A DNA stretch of 64,000 nucleotides from Himantopus leucocephalus. Lineage: Eukaryota; Chordata; Aves; Charadriiformes; Recurvirostridae. A program made the position numbers and the translations under genes. The stretch is taken from positions 86,293,099 through 86,357,098 of the forward strand of contig RSEF01000003.1 in NCBI GenBank assembly GCA_003993805.1, in the 5' to 3' direction. Of this stretch, positions 32,401-47,400 are shown in pieces (position 1 is the stretch's first letter; the number at the start of each line of letters is the position of its first letter). The notes beneath the pieces are model-generated. The model was not told the DNA's origin. It did no database searches and worked only from the letters and a program-made list of their open reading frames with translations.

Positions 32401-35400
32401 GTCATCCCAACCATACCAAGTAACTAAAGAAATTATTTTGCTCTTTGCTTGATTTGTCACCAGACTGACCAGAGGAAACAAGGAATGACACAAAAGTTCT
32501 GATGCAAATCTGAGAGGAGCATCTCCTCTATGGCCTGAATGTTCTTGCTTGGTCTTCCTAGCAAGACTGGAAATGTTTTGTTGTCATCTCCAGCAATGAA
32601 CAGATCAGGAAAGCATAGCAAGCTGGAGAAGTCAGTTTTTACTATTTACTCATTGGCCATATGAAAAACCTTCTGTTACCATGACGTGTGAGGACATTCT
32701 CCGCAGAGTGAGGAGAGACACTGCTTGCACTGTCTGCTTATGAGCTTACATCATGAACTTCCGCTATTCCTGCAACAGATAACTTTTAAGAAACAAAGGG
32801 TCCTGTGGCTCCCTTTGGGTCTAATGATGTTTCTGCCATCATTAGCTAAAATTTGTTTGTCATTTGGGGATCTGAAATAGAAAATAGCCTTTCAGGGTGA
32901 TCCAGATTGGCATTTGCTGAGCCCGAGAACCAGCTGATGCCAGTTTGCTAACCTGTCTTCTACTTTGTAATCTCTTCGGTGGACTTAAAGGTTTCATTTC
33001 TTTAACCACCCACCTTTGTACCTTCTAGGGAGCTGCTAGTTAGAACCAAATCTGAATATCTTCTATGCAAACCAAGCACAAAATTCATATATTAAAAATG
33101 GTCTGACTTTATGCAGTTTTTAATAGCTACCTTCACTAACGTTCTCTACTACAGTTTTCAAAACAAATTATTAAAAAAAACTAAGGGAGATTTGCATCAG
33201 CAGAATCCAAATTTCTCTATCTTGTTTTGGGACAGAAAGGACATGGCTCTGGGGAGGGGATGTCACTTGCCCTTTGAACAGCTGGAAACACATAATAACC
33301 ACAAGGAAAGGAGGTTCTTTGTACGGTGCAAGCTCAAACTTCTTAAATCTGTTACATTTTATAAGCTGTTTCCACTGATATTTAGTACATTAGGCTTGCT
33401 CCTGCAGTGTATCCTTCCATTAGTTTCATCCAAAAAGAAACCAGGGCCCCTCTCCTCCCAAGGCCATGCCACACTGGGGACCAAGGTGGAGTACGTAGGG
33501 ACACCTGGGCAATGTGCTCCAGAAGACCATTCTGATGCAAAATAGAAGAGTAATGTAGAAGGCGCCCTTACTGTTTCCATCAGGAGAAATGATACATTTT
33601 TGTGCAATTGCAACTTAGAAAACAAAAGGTTAGAATCAAATGACTGACAGAACCAGGAGTGCGGGGACACTGCTGTGTGATGTGACCTGTAGGGGTACTC
33701 TGTGGATGGAAGGAAAACTCTGGTCTGGATCGTGTCTGGTAGAGCCATGTATGACCCGTGAAGAGGCAGAAGTAGGTAAATAGTTTGAATTAAAGAGCAA
33801 ACACTATAGTAACTCCAGGTTCAGAGAGAAACAGTGTTCTCTTCTGCAATCTACCCAGCAGGCTGGGAGGTGTAGTAAATTTTTCCCTTTGGAATGGAAA
33901 TGCCAACAAGAGCAACAAGAGATTATACACTTGTTTAGTATAATGAGGAAAGGAAAATTATTTGTTTATATTTTCATCTGACACTGAAAAATACAGCAGA
34001 GATAAAATCCCACTAGGGGGAGCTAAGACAACATAAAAGCTAGTTTTTGCTTTCCATAATAGGAACTAGGTTATTTAAAAATGACACACAGCCCTTTGAT
34101 AAAACAAGATATGCATCTGAATGTGCAAAGAGGAGCTTACAACACGAGATTGCTGCTGTTAACAGTTTAATGAAGTTCTCCAAGAAAGACGAAATCTGAA
34201 GAAATCAACAGCAAGTTGCTATTAGCGTAATGCACCACTGAAAAAAACCAAAAGGTTCAGGAGTAGAGTACTTCTGTTGTGTGATGTGGTTGGTAGAAAG
34301 CAAGCCACAAAAACATTGGGGCAGTGCTCGAAGTGGGAGAGGTAGCAAGCTTAACTATACAGATGCCATGCTAGTCCTTCTGACATACTCCTGTAACAGC
34401 ACTTAAAACTATGCAAAACCACATTTTCAAAGAGAATGACAGCTTCTTCATGTCTCAAGACGCTCCTTGAGAACATCAGTTCAGTGGCAGGGGGAAAAAT
34501 GATGACTCAACATTTGGAATTATTACAAAAATAAGAGGCGACACAGAAAATGTAAGTATACAAATGTACAAATTCACAATGTAACACCGCTTTGAACAGT
34601 GTGCATTTTTGCTCCACCTACTTCAAACAAGAATGGGATGGGATCATGAGGGGTATAAAGAACAACAAGGATGATCAAAAGGTAATTTTTTGTATAAGGT
34701 GACAAAATATAATAAAATAGACTTGGCAGAAAAAAGAGAAGACTGCAAGAAAATACAAAACGCAACTGAAGGTGAACATTTCTCATGGCGCTATAGGGAA
34801 CCCAAATCATCAGAGAGCAGGAAATCATAAGAGGAGAGTTTCTTCTTCCACAGAACTCATAATGAAACTGTGACACTAATTGCCAAAAGATGTTCAAATG
34901 TATAAACGTTTAAAAAGCCACTAAGCTCATTTATGAATGAGAAATCCATGCAGGGATATAACTTCCAGCCCAGGAAGGACATATAGTACAGGCTGCCAGG
35001 AGCTGAGAAGCCATTTCAGCGGAAGAATCGCTCTGTATTTTCCCTTTATTTATCCTCTTTTTCTCAGCTTCTGCTACTGATTACTTTCACAGGAAGATAC
35101 TGAGCTGTTTGGATCTTAGGTACAACCCAGTATGCTATTTTCATGTTTTAAATTCTAATTAATTCAAGTTTTTAATAGAGAAATTAGCTAAGCCTTATTG
35201 CAGAACCTAAATGAAAGGCAGCCAAGACGGGATGAATGGCATAAAGCAAGTGGGGGCATCTTGGCTTTTGGAGGACGTGTTCTCTATAATGAAAGGATTT
35301 AGCAGGATTATTTCTGGAGTAACTTAACTGTAGGTCACACATGCCAAGAATATTTCATTAGTTGATAATTCTCTGTCCCTTTTGTTGTGTTTCATAGGAC

Positions 35401-38400
35401 TTAGAAGAATAGGTAATGTCCCTTGTCATCACAGAGAAATTGCCTGCGATTAAGAGGTATTATAGCTTACAGTACCTTAGATTTATTGTCCAAATTCAGA
35501 GTTACATTCTATTTTACTTGGCAGGAAGGAAAGAGCACTGAAAGTAGAATCTGTTGTAATTACAATAAGCTACTTGTGACATTTATCAGATCTAATTGGA
35601 GAAGTGGCAAAGCAAGAAGACAGGAGGTGCAGGCATGCAGCCTGGGCTGCTTATTTTTTATACTTTCTTTTTTCAGGTAAGTTACTGCTACAACCTGAGA
35701 AGGTCCTTCTGTCTAAAATGCATGGGTTTGGTGCTTTAAATTTTGCAGGATCTTGGGTGCTTCCGTTTCAAATTGAGAATACTAACCACTACTCTAAAAC
35801 ACCCATGATACTATTTTGATTTTATCCTTCCATTAAAAAAAGCCGAGAAAACAAAACAAAAAGCACTTTTGCCTTTGCTTTGTACTGTAAATTCAGCTAA
35901 GGGCTTACAGCCCTTACTGGCCTTCACAACCCTGACAACTCTTCTGGCAAAGACTCCTCTGAAACCCATCAGTTGTGACCTTGCTCAGAAACCGGCTGTC
36001 ACTCGCCCAAGCCCCAGTCACACGCTGCCTCTCGCACAAGTCAGGAGATCAGATGCAGCTGCTCTTAGCTCCAGCCGTAAGGCGAGCAGCTTTTCACTGA
36101 TGTTGCCATCAATAGAGACTTTCTATGCAAGAAAAAAATAAATTTTTACATGTCAAACTTGTCTAGGGATTTCACTAGAGGATGGCAATTATGTAGCAAA
36201 ACCTTTACCAAAAAAGAAGAGTCAGGAGAGAACCTCTACCTCAAGAGAGAATTTAAAAGCTTCCTCACAATTTCTGATACCATTTTACTTCCCTGACTGT
36301 TACATTTCTTTGTTCGATTAAGTATCTTTGTTCAGAACAGATTTTTTTCTGACTTAGTAGACTGCCACTTGAAACGTCGTTCAATCCACATACGTGTCAC
36401 CTTTCATCCATCAGCACTCTATATATAGGCACCATTTCACCCAAACCAAAATGAAGCAACTTCTAGAATGAAATAAGACAACTGTTTAACACAGCAGTTT
36501 AGGCCAGCAAGCGAGGATCACCGTATCCAACTGAAATTACAGGGAAGGATTTAAAGGGAGGATATAATTATCCAAAGACTGACGAGATGGATCATTGCCC
36601 TCCTAAGATGGTTAAAGCCAGTGGAGACAGTCTGGGCTTTTTACTAATTTTAAAGATGGAAATTGTGAATATCTTTCTTATAGAGGGCAAGATGCTGGCA
36701 AACTTTTTTAAAGATGCCCTAGTACGCAGGTTAAAAAAAACCTTCAGAAATCCAGCAAGAGCAGCGTGCAAGTGCTCACCCTTTAGGAAAGCTTCTTATC
36801 ACTTACTGCCTGTCGTAGGATCACGTTGGCTATCAGTTGCCTCCGACTGAGAGTAAAGGGCCATTTTCTTCCCTTTAATCCATGAAGTGGACACAAGGAG
36901 CAAGAATCCTGGACTGCTCCTTAGAGGAGCTGCAAGAGTTGAGTCAAGCATTCTCACTTCTGCTAATTGGGGCAACTTTTTTTCTTTTTTTTTTTTTTCT
37001 TCAAATTGTTCCATAATAGTTGCTAATTGCATTGCTTTGAGGCTTCCTCTGTGTGCTACCTACAACACCCATGTATTTTCAAGCATGCTTACACAGCTTC
37101 TTTGAAAATTAGGGTGCTGCACTTTCATGAAGTTCTGTGGATTGTAATTTATATGAACTGGACTGGGTAGAAATTACCACTAAAGTGCATCTAGGTTAAT
37201 TAAAGTTAACTTGGTAAACTGAGGCTAGCCTTCTTCCTTATTTCCATACCCTTTAAAAAAATCCAAAAAGCATCAGGCTTTTAATGACTTTGCATGGACA
37301 TGCTCAGACCATCGTGCACTTGCTTAGGGCTCTTTAATCACTGTCTATACTGAGCTTGGGCTCTCTCTGAACAGGGTGAGCTTGGAAGCATGTTCCTGGG
37401 AGCAGAGTAGCCAGGAGCCTGAGAATCACTGGATATCACATCACTCAATAGAAGGAAGCTGAGTCCTGTGAGGCTCATTACGCTGCTTTTGGTGCCAGCC
37501 AAGAGCAGAACCAACAGAGCCAACAGGGGAGACAGGAACTCCAGGACAGGGCAGGAAGGGGGTGAGATGGAAAGGGTCGGAGATGGAGTGGTAAGGGTGC
37601 TATGATGCTATAGTGGATAAGGAGCAAAGATGCTAGACCCAGAAAGGCACAGGAAGTTACAATTTTCTTATGTAAGAAACAGCTACAGAAAGATTGACTT
37701 ATTGTTTTGTAGAAAAAAAAAAATTAAAAAATGTGCTAAGCATTTGATTTCAACCTCTGCGGGTAATTTATTTTTTTTGAATAGGGAATTCTAAAATAAT
37801 AAAGGCCAGATTCTTCTCCCATACATGTTGAAGATACAATCCTGTGCAATTATGATGTCCTACTGTGAGACAGTGGATGTCAGATTTTGAACAATCACTG
37901 GAAGTAGGTACTGAATGACTCCTAGAACCAAAAGCGTTTGCTTTCTGTTCATCTCTTGCCCACTGAGTGGAGATAAAGGAGGAGAGATTACATGTTGGAT
38001 AACGTCAGAACAAAGATCATAAAACAATGCCTGAAGAAAGAAAAGAACCAATGCAAAAAAAGGATAAGAAAGAAAACAGGAAGAATGACATGGCAGTTGT
38101 GTCAAACTGTGGTGCAAGGAACCACAAGGCAACGGAGCACTTTCACCGGCTGTTGACAAGGGAGGTCCACAAAAACCGATGCCAACAGCTCTACTCAGAA
38201 GTATCAAAGAGCTAAAAAGCTAAAAGAAATTTGAGTACTTTTTGCAAGTAAAAAACCCACAAAGCTCACCCCAAAGCTACTAATATCAAAATATAGCTCC
38301 TTTCAATCTAAAATCAAACCTATGTACACGTGTATGCAAATTGTACATATGTGCATTCACCTGTGATAATACAGCACTGAAGTCTTCCCGTTTTTCCTTG

Positions 38401-41400
38401 CCAACAGAAGGTGAAGTTTATGGCAGATGACCTTTGGACCAAGTATTAACGTTTTAAAAATAACTTACTCAAACAGAATTTATATAAAACAACATACCTT
38501 GCAAATAAAGACTTTACACAGAAAGCACTACGTTTCCAATTTAAAAGATAAGATTTAACTATTTCTGTTTAATAGTTCGTTATTACCATGTTACTAAATC
38601 AAGGAATTTAAATGATTTTAATACAATACCTCAGCAGTTGTGAGGAACACGTCCTCGCCAATATGTTTCATTCCACATGAAATAACGCCGAGGGCAACTC
38701 CTGGGAACACATAGGAATTGTTACCCTGTCCAGGATAGAGAGTTTGTCCGCTTGGAAGAGTGACAGGATCAAAAGGACTTCCACTGGCAAAAATGCCACG
38801 TCCCTAAATTGTAACAAGAAAGCCAAAGAAAGCATGTTAGTTGCGAGAATGTTGTTGAAGTAGTATTTCACGCATGCTTTTCCATTTACTGTGGAAGCTG
38901 GGTTACCTCTATTTAATATCTCTTCTGAGAGGACGTTAGATCTACTTAACTGAGTATGGCTCCAGAGCATCAGGATGCTTATCCTAGAGATCACTGGCAA
39001 TTCTCTGTGACTATTTGATGTCAGAGAGTAACAGCTGACTTATTCAGCTAAGATCCATCAGCACAGTTTAGAGGAGGAGAAAGTGAAACCCAGCACTCTT
39101 TATGCACTTTGTGCGACTGTGCCAGAAGAAGGGTACATGGGAAGAAGGTATACACCTGGAGCTGTAAAACTCCAAGTGGACACTACTGTCACGGTAACAA
39201 TGGGTGATGCTGATGGATTTGTTTCCCACCAGCAGATCATCCACAAAAATGACACTAAATGTTGCACTTTTGGATGTGGCAATCTCTGAGAAGCTGTGGG
39301 GACAGGCAGGGCTCTTTGTTTCTCCCAGTCTCCCCTCTTCAGGTGCCACTGCCCACTCCATGGCTCAACAGAATGATAGAGGTGCAAGCTCTGTCCCAGG
39401 CAGTGAAACCTATAGCACAAGTTGGTGGTGGGACCTTGTGGCTCCCCTCATTGTAACATAGTGAGCAGGGTGAGGGCACCAACCCAGACACCAGAGCATG
39501 ATCATCCAATACTGGTAAACCACTAGGATGTTTCCCAGCAGAATTTTGGGTAGTGCCAAGTAGCACTGTTGCCACCAGGGCCCAGGCACCACATACAGGC
39601 TGCTCCCAGCAGGCAGTATGGAAGAGCCAGCCTGTTTTGGGAAATTAGAGAATTTAGCTGTACGGATACAAGTTACACTGTATCACTTGTCCTAAGTATG
39701 AGAGAACTGGCTGTAACTCATTTTATATTGCAGATCTTTAAATCTCTTCCCAGGACCTGAACACAGGCATAGCCCCACACTAGCACACAGCACGCATCAG
39801 GCAGCTGTGGTGAGGAACAGAAGCCTGTGGGGTGGCCGAGACATGGCGACGGGGCTCATGTTGCTAACGGGTTAACATTAGCTAAGAGGACTACTAGGCC
39901 TGGTGTCATTCGTAGCACGCACGTTCAGAGCTGTGATACCACAGGAGTACCAAGAGGTGGCCTGTCAGGAAGCTGCAAGTCTGGACCTGTTGGAGCAGGT
40001 CCAGAGGAGGGCCACGAAGATGATNNNNNNNNNNNNNNNNNNNNNNNNNNNNNNNNNNNNNNNNNNNNNNNNNNNNNNNNNNNNNNNNNNNNNNNNNNNN
40101 NNNNNNNNNNNNNNNNNNNNNNNNAGGTCCCTTCCAACCTAAACCATTCTATGATTCTATGATGGAGTCTCACTGTTCCTGTGGGATGAGGAACACCCCC
40201 ATGGGAGCAGATGCCGGCACCATCAAGGGTGGCAGAAGAGGCACCTCAGAGATGACACAGCTGCAGCACTACTTTCCACATTGTCCCCAGATCGTTTCTG
40301 GTACACAGGGAGAGAGAAGTAATTTCTACAGCAGACAATGCAGTTTTGGACTGAGGAGGGGAGTGACATTGCACAGGCCCTACGCCCGCAGCCCAAAGGC
40401 CCCTGGCTCGTGCCTTGCTGAGGAGAGAGCACTCTCGAATTTAAGCAGTAAATTTAGGTGGGGAAGAAAAGCCAGCCTTTATTTACGTTAGCACTGCTGA
40501 AGCGATAAATGTCACTGCTAAATACTTCAGAGGCGCTTTGTATCAGAAATATCTATGCCCATTTTAGAGAACTGGAAACGTGCATTTTAACATATGCCAC
40601 TGTTGCTCTTTCTTCAGAAGAATATTCTGTTTGGTTTGGTGTCATGCAGTATTATCATGGCTGGCTTATTATATGTTTTAGTGACAGATCAAATACTTCA
40701 GTGTGTCTTTTGCTCTGCCTACCAGATGTCATTACCCACCATAACTAACCCTTCATGTAGGCAGCTTCCCTGGCTCTTGCCTTGCGCTGTAATTGCGTAC
40801 TGTGCAGTGGGGAGCGGGCATGCTAAATTTGTCTTTTAAACACTGTGAAACTGTCATTCAAACTGCCCTGTATTTGACAAGAAATCCAAACACAATCCAC
40901 TATGAAACACATACAGTCAAGTACTCATACATTTCACATTCTAGACTGAATTACAGGATAATGTGTTTATTAGCACTTCTATAATACAATAATAAATAAG
41001 CAAGCACAGTTCTCTTAATTTTCACTTAGACCTCCATAACAGAAATCTTTGTAAAAGGAGTCAATTACCTCAGTTCTTAAAGAATTATTTTAAAGATTGT
41101 ATTTCGTGTACTGGAGTATTTTCTTACCCTAAAGAGTATTTATAAAATCTCAAATGAAAAGCATGCCACTGTGTGTATATATTACACAAAGTGGTACTGT
41201 TCAAAAACAGGCATAAGGCTTTAATGATTGACAGTTACTGATGCTTTAGTTATAATAAAGACTATGAGTCATGCCTGACACCAATAAAAGCTATTAAATG
41301 TTTTTATGAGGGTGCATGCATGTATTGACTTCAGTGAAACTGTCTTGATAAAATCTGAAAAGTATGTTACTTAATTTTACTCATTTTACCTACCCACAGA

Positions 41401-44400
41401 GTTATGACTAGCACTTGCTACTCCACCCTCTATCTTCCGCCCATTTTAAATTTAATTTCAGATTTACTTTTCACTACGTATACCGGAAAGACGTTAATAT
41501 TTGGTTACCTCTGTATATTTGTAGCACTGCTCAGCAGTGCATTCTGCTTTGCTTGTAGGATTGCTGAGAGCAAAAATAATAGGACGTTTGTTTAAAGCAG
41601 CCATATCCTGAAGAATTTCTTTAGTAAAAGCACCACCAATTGCAGCAACTCCTACAGAAGAGAAACACAAATAACAAGCAGACAAATGCAATCAGTCCAA
41701 GGTAAGACACGCATGTCACTTTTAAAAGAACAGAGCTCCTTTTACTGCATACCTCCCTCTTTAAAATGGGAGTGCAACCTTTTTCCTAACGTGGTTAAAA
41801 CAAAGTTCTGTATAAAAGATTTTGCAACAGTGAAACTTCAGTATTATCCCTAAAATAAGGCAGAACCTATTCACCCCTGTAGTTTGGTGAATTTCTCGTT
41901 TCACTTTTCTCAGGCCCTTTATATTAAATAGAAATGTATCACCTAACCTGCAGGTAAGGCCAATAAGGAGTAGAAAGGTACAACTCTGTCTTCTAAAAGT
42001 CTCATGCAACAGACTGGATAGTTTCTCCCAAATCCAGTGTGTCAGATTTCAGTTTTTTTCTGACATGACTATTGAAGTCTCTGCCTTCTACAGCTGATCA
42101 TTCTGTCATCTCCAGCCTCAGCTGATGAATAATCCCTGAGCCTACCGTTTCCCTGACAGCAACAATCTTTTGTTAATACATCCCATTCCATCCCACCAGA
42201 GATGCTTTTCTATTCTTCATACTGTACTCACATCCAAAAAGGATGGGGGTGGGGTGGTAGGGGTGTGTGTGTGGGGAGGGTGGTGATGTTTTTGAGATGC
42301 CAATACACCTGTATTTCTGCCTAACCTACAACAGTTGGGAATCCAAGGATCGGGTCCTTGCTCTCCACACCTTCAGTGAAAAACAGATAAACAGACCTTA
42401 GAGTAAACCTAAGGATCTTTATGTCCAGGGATGCCTCTGTCATTTGGCCTGTAGAGCAGGTAGCCTCCTTCTTGCTCAGAGCCCCCAGTGCCTGGTCTGC
42501 TTTCCATACAGTATCTGAGTTTCAACAACAGGAAAAAAGCTGTTTTACCTCTCTTGGGGGAGTAGGAACAGATTCAAACCCAGGTCAGGAGAGGGTCTCT
42601 CTTGGGTCATACTCTATCCTCTCGTCACTCATCCACAAATGAGGATGCCAACTTTGCCCACTCTAAAAGGACAGTTTGGTGCCAGCCCGAGGAGAGCACA
42701 AGGTACTTGGAGGGAGGTGAAGGGGGTCCTCACCTTGCAGAGCTGGCTAGAAGGTCATACACGCTCCAGGACTAACATTTCTTAAAGGTGTCTCAGAGTA
42801 TTTTCTGACTGCTTCTACATGAAGCATGGTATCATCTTACAGAGACATCTTCAAGCACAGCCTATGCCCTCAACAGGGAGAGGTGGGTGCCCCACTGAAA
42901 TCCCCTGAATTGTTTTAAATTGAGCTTTCCCAAGAGGTCTACTGAAAGCCCAAGCACCCTATGACAGGCTCTTTACGTGCTGTTTAGGTGTTTAATGTGG
43001 GCCCCATAATGTCTAAGACCCATTTGGGTTTGCATCTGACCAAATCTCCTTTATTCTGATCCCTTGGTAACAAGAGGCAACTCCTCAATAGATGCAAATC
43101 AGTGACTTGTCTCCAAGTTTAAACATCTCTTGCTCAAACATTTCTGTCACATACTACTATTTTTTGCAAATCTGAGCTCTCTGTACTTCACATTCTATGA
43201 ATGGACAAGGATGCTTAGATGCAAAAGCTCTGCTAGACCAGCTGGGCCGCTGTTTGTTTAATGAACAGTTATGGCAGTCATGACATGATTTTGACCCACT
43301 CATTTAAGACCCTGTTATACACCTTAGTGTCTGGTTAAGTCTGCAGTTGCCAAATGTTTAACGTTCTCTAAAACTGCTTCTGGACAGCCAATAATAAGAA
43401 TGACAACTATCTTCAGATATAAAGTTAAAACAAAATTCTCTGAACAATCTCACTGACTACTTATCTTTTGGTTTTCATTTTAAAATTGCAATTTTTTTAT
43501 ATCTGGTCAAACTAAACTAAGGCTTTTCCTTGAGCCATAGCAGGTGATGAAATGCATACGAGGATTTGCTGAGACAGAGTTAAGTAAAACATTGAGAGAA
43601 GGAGTAGCAATATATTTCCCCACAACTCCCGCTGCCCAGGGCAAGATACTGAATGACTAGTCCTCCAAACTGAAAAAAAACCCCAGTATTAATTTTCATT
43701 GCTGTTTCTGTTGGAAGAGGCTTCATTATGCAGTATGGCTAGGAGAACGTGACCTTGAGGGAAAGTGCCGCATAGATTTAGATATAAAAATGACACACTG
43801 TAAAAATCCGTATTTCATGACAGCAAGCATTCCCTAAGCGTTCGCACACCCTTATCTAGATAAATGTCACAGATAATTCAATGTATTCTTCTGTTCCACT
43901 AGCTTTTTCAGCCTTGTTTTCTACTAAATAAATTCTCTAGACTACACGGTCTCTCTCTTGCAGTCACGTATTTATGTAGCATAGAAAAACATAAGCTTTA
44001 GTTACCTCAATCATGATCTTTGTCAAAAGCAGATTTTACTGAACAAGGATCATCTGGTCTAGGCATAGTCAACAAGGTAACTCTTAAAATGTAGGATAAT
44101 TTTCACTGTGGCATTTCAGATTTCCTGGTATCTGATAAATGATTTTACTAGCCAGACAGATGAGTTTTCAAGTCTTATATACTAAAAAAATTACTTAAGA
44201 GTACTTGCAGTTCATTCCTGAAACTGTCACCAAAATATAATAACCAAACTGCAGAGAGATGAGCAATCCTTTACCAAGATGCCAACCCCTGCAGCTTTTA
44301 TTAAAGAAAAAGTCTTTGTAAAATCTGCGTTTTGGTCTGCACAGAAGACTGGTGGCTAAAAACCTAAATATGAGGGAAAAGAAGATTCAGCCACAGCATG

Positions 44401-47400
44401 CTCATATTTACACAGCTTTACACATGCTGAGTTTTCTCAGTCTAATTTCAAGGTTATTTGTATTACACCATCCATATTAAATCAGAAGTAATTTAGGAAG
44501 GTGATAAGGTTCTCCATCAGATGTTTAAACCAACTCAGATTATTCCCCCTGTAAAATGGATGACTTGGAGTGAAAGCAGTGTTACATGCTTGGATAGTTA
44601 CTATTTGTTCAGTCGCTTAATAGAGTCCATTATGCACCTAGTGTTTTCTAAAAACACACAAAGGTAAACTCTGTTCAGAGGAACTTGATCCTGTCTTCAG
44701 ACAAAGCCACATCCCCATTTTTTTTTCCAATAAAGGTCATTGCTTCAAAGTAAAAGAAATTACCTATTAGCACGGATGGTTTTATATCTCTAACAATATC
44801 TTCTAGATTTTTCATTTCACCATGTTCATGGGCAAAACGTTGTTTCTCAGATGTTAATGAGGCACGCCCCTGAGTAAGGAAAAAAAAATTATTATAAGTT
44901 TAATGGAACCTAATATCCTGGGATAATCAGCTTGCAAAGTATCTGGTTTAACATGTCCTATTTTCATTTCTACTTTTGTGTCTATCGCCAAATACTGTAT
45001 TAGACAAAGTTACCCTGTGTACAGCGAACACACTTAGGATAATTTAGGACTAAACTATTTCTCTAAGTAGTAGGTAAATTAAATTCAATATTTTTACTTT
45101 AAATTCATAACAGCTGTAGAACACCACTGTATTAACAATTATGTGACAACATCATTAATTTCTTCTTTGAAGCATTTTTAAAGCTGTTTTACCTGTTAAC
45201 ATTTGGTCAAATGCTTAAAGTTACTAATGATAAAGCATAAAAATATTTTTATAGCAAACAGTACGGATGCATCAGGGTGAGGGGGATTCGTAACTAAGCA
45301 AAACAAAAATAGTTTCTCCTAGCTTTTTCAGCTTTGCTCTTGTCTAAAAGTACAGAGACTATATGGGGGAGTATATAGACTATAGGAGAGCCTATATTTT
45401 GCTCCACATTTTTCATATTTAAGTCATTCATTCTTAAGAATGGAATAAAACTAATTCTAACCAGATGTCTGGTGCACTCTTTTTGCATTAGCAAAATTGA
45501 TTCAGCTGTGAAACAACTTTCGCCCCAATCTATACCGGCAATTTCCACCCGTTGATGCCCAACAAGGTTTCCAAATGGAATAAGATAGACGCAGGAAAAA
45601 GGGCTACAGAGTATCATTGACATTGACTGGGCTGCAAACAGGATTTGAACGCAGTGTAAGTAACGTGGAGTGCGGAGCAAGAAGGGGTCAGAATTTGCAA
45701 AATTTGTATTAGTTGTCTGAATACATGGACCTCTGTTTGTATACAGGCATCTGAAAATTTCAGCAGAAGAGTTTAAAATGCATACACCTCCGCGTCCCTC
45801 ATTCTGTTCTTGTGACTGCAGAAAACCTCACCACAAAGGCACTTCTCAACCACAAATCTAGAAGATGGTGCTAGCCCCTCTAACATCTTACAATTTTAGG
45901 CAGCAAGAAGCAGATTATACAGATATATAGGGAAGTACACGAGGAAAATGGAACGCTAAATGTAATTTTGACTGAATAGCCAGAACAGATATATATCATC
46001 TCCCCAGCCATACATCTTTTCCAACTGATAAGATTAAAGTTTCCTTAATCTTAGCAAGTTGATTAAGACTACACTGAAGTATTGGAACAGAATTCATTCC
46101 ATGATTCCATCAAAGTCTATGAATTTGACAATTTTGGCTCAATGTAGGGCCGTGTACACTATCGGATTCAAGCCAGAATTTGTTTTTTAATGGTATTTTT
46201 GCTTAATTTTAACAAAAATGAGAAATCCCATGCTACATTTCAGACCATGATTCTGCGATGTGGCAACATGGGGCTGTGCCAAGTTCCATCGCTCCTCTGC
46301 TGGTCCTCGGATGGCCACCGCAAGAGCTGGTAGACAGGAGGGAAGGCCGTTTTTCATTTCTAGCTGCAAGAAAAGCGTTTCCATCCCAAGGGTACCACAG
46401 GAAGCCGAGGAAGGCTGTTATGTGGTCGGGGCTGACGGAGCTGGTCTGCCTCCCAGGACGCCAGCTTCTCTTGGCTCACCCGTGATTACGAAGAATTTCC
46501 AGAGAATTCTCCTCCTCTTCTGATTTTTTTACATGACCAAAATACAGAGTTTTCAAATTAAGAGGGTTATGTCTGGATGTGCTTATATGGGTTTTAAGTG
46601 TTCTCCTAGAGCGATTAGCACGGAAATAACTGGGATACGGGCACCTGGTTTCCTTTGTGGGTAAAATGTGAAATTCTCAGCCTCGAGAGAATACCTCAAT
46701 ATTAACATTTTTTGGCATATTCACGCTCAAATCATTCCACCGTCAATACACATTTTGAAGTCTGCCATTTCCCAGCACCCCAGCAGATGTCCCCACCGTC
46801 TACACACACGGTTTAGATGCCTCTCATTTCAAAGCTGGCATTTTCCTTACCATTTTCAGGGGGAAAAATCTTAAGTTTTCCTTTTAGTCACCAAAGAAAA
46901 AAAAAGAATTTATGACTTCCAAGCAAAAAGCTTGTTGGTAGGAATAACTCAAAATACTGTTAAGAAAAGCCACTTTTCATTCTAATCGGCTGGTTGGTTG
47001 AAATTGAAATGCTCGACAGAGCCTGACTTGGAGGCACGTTTCCTGGGGAGCCGCGAATGGGTGCCATGGGCGACCATCCGATCCCACGCTGCTTCTTCAG
47101 TTGGTTCCTAAAAAGCTTATCAGGCTGCTATTGAGGAAGCCAGTTTTCAATCTGGTCTTAAAATCCAGCCTCCAGGAGACTGCCCTGGGCTATCGAGAAA
47201 AAAGATATCACCTCTAAGAGCTATGACCAGCTCATTCTTCAGGCTCTGGCAGGCTGGTAGCTCTGAGCAGCTCCAGGATCTGCAGATCTGGGCAGATCTC
47301 TCAGGAAAGATGACCTCTGTTTTTTTCCACAGTGTGTAACAGCTAAGAGGCCGGGCTGACATCTTAGCGGAGAAAAATGTTGATACTCTTTCATTTCCAT

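Larger units (their letters stand above)
38804..41508 (-). other. ME1 intron between exons 11 and 12
   Basis: 2.7 kb with a CR1 element interrupted by a 100-N gap (39981-40162). The rest shows open frames on both strands near 39068-39592 with no family I recognise. Confidence 0.65.

Noticed and set aside
39827..40173. Frames spanning the 100-N gap near 40 kb (and likewise near 53.3 kb)
   Set aside because: They are open only because N was translated as unknown; the flanks are CR1 repeat.
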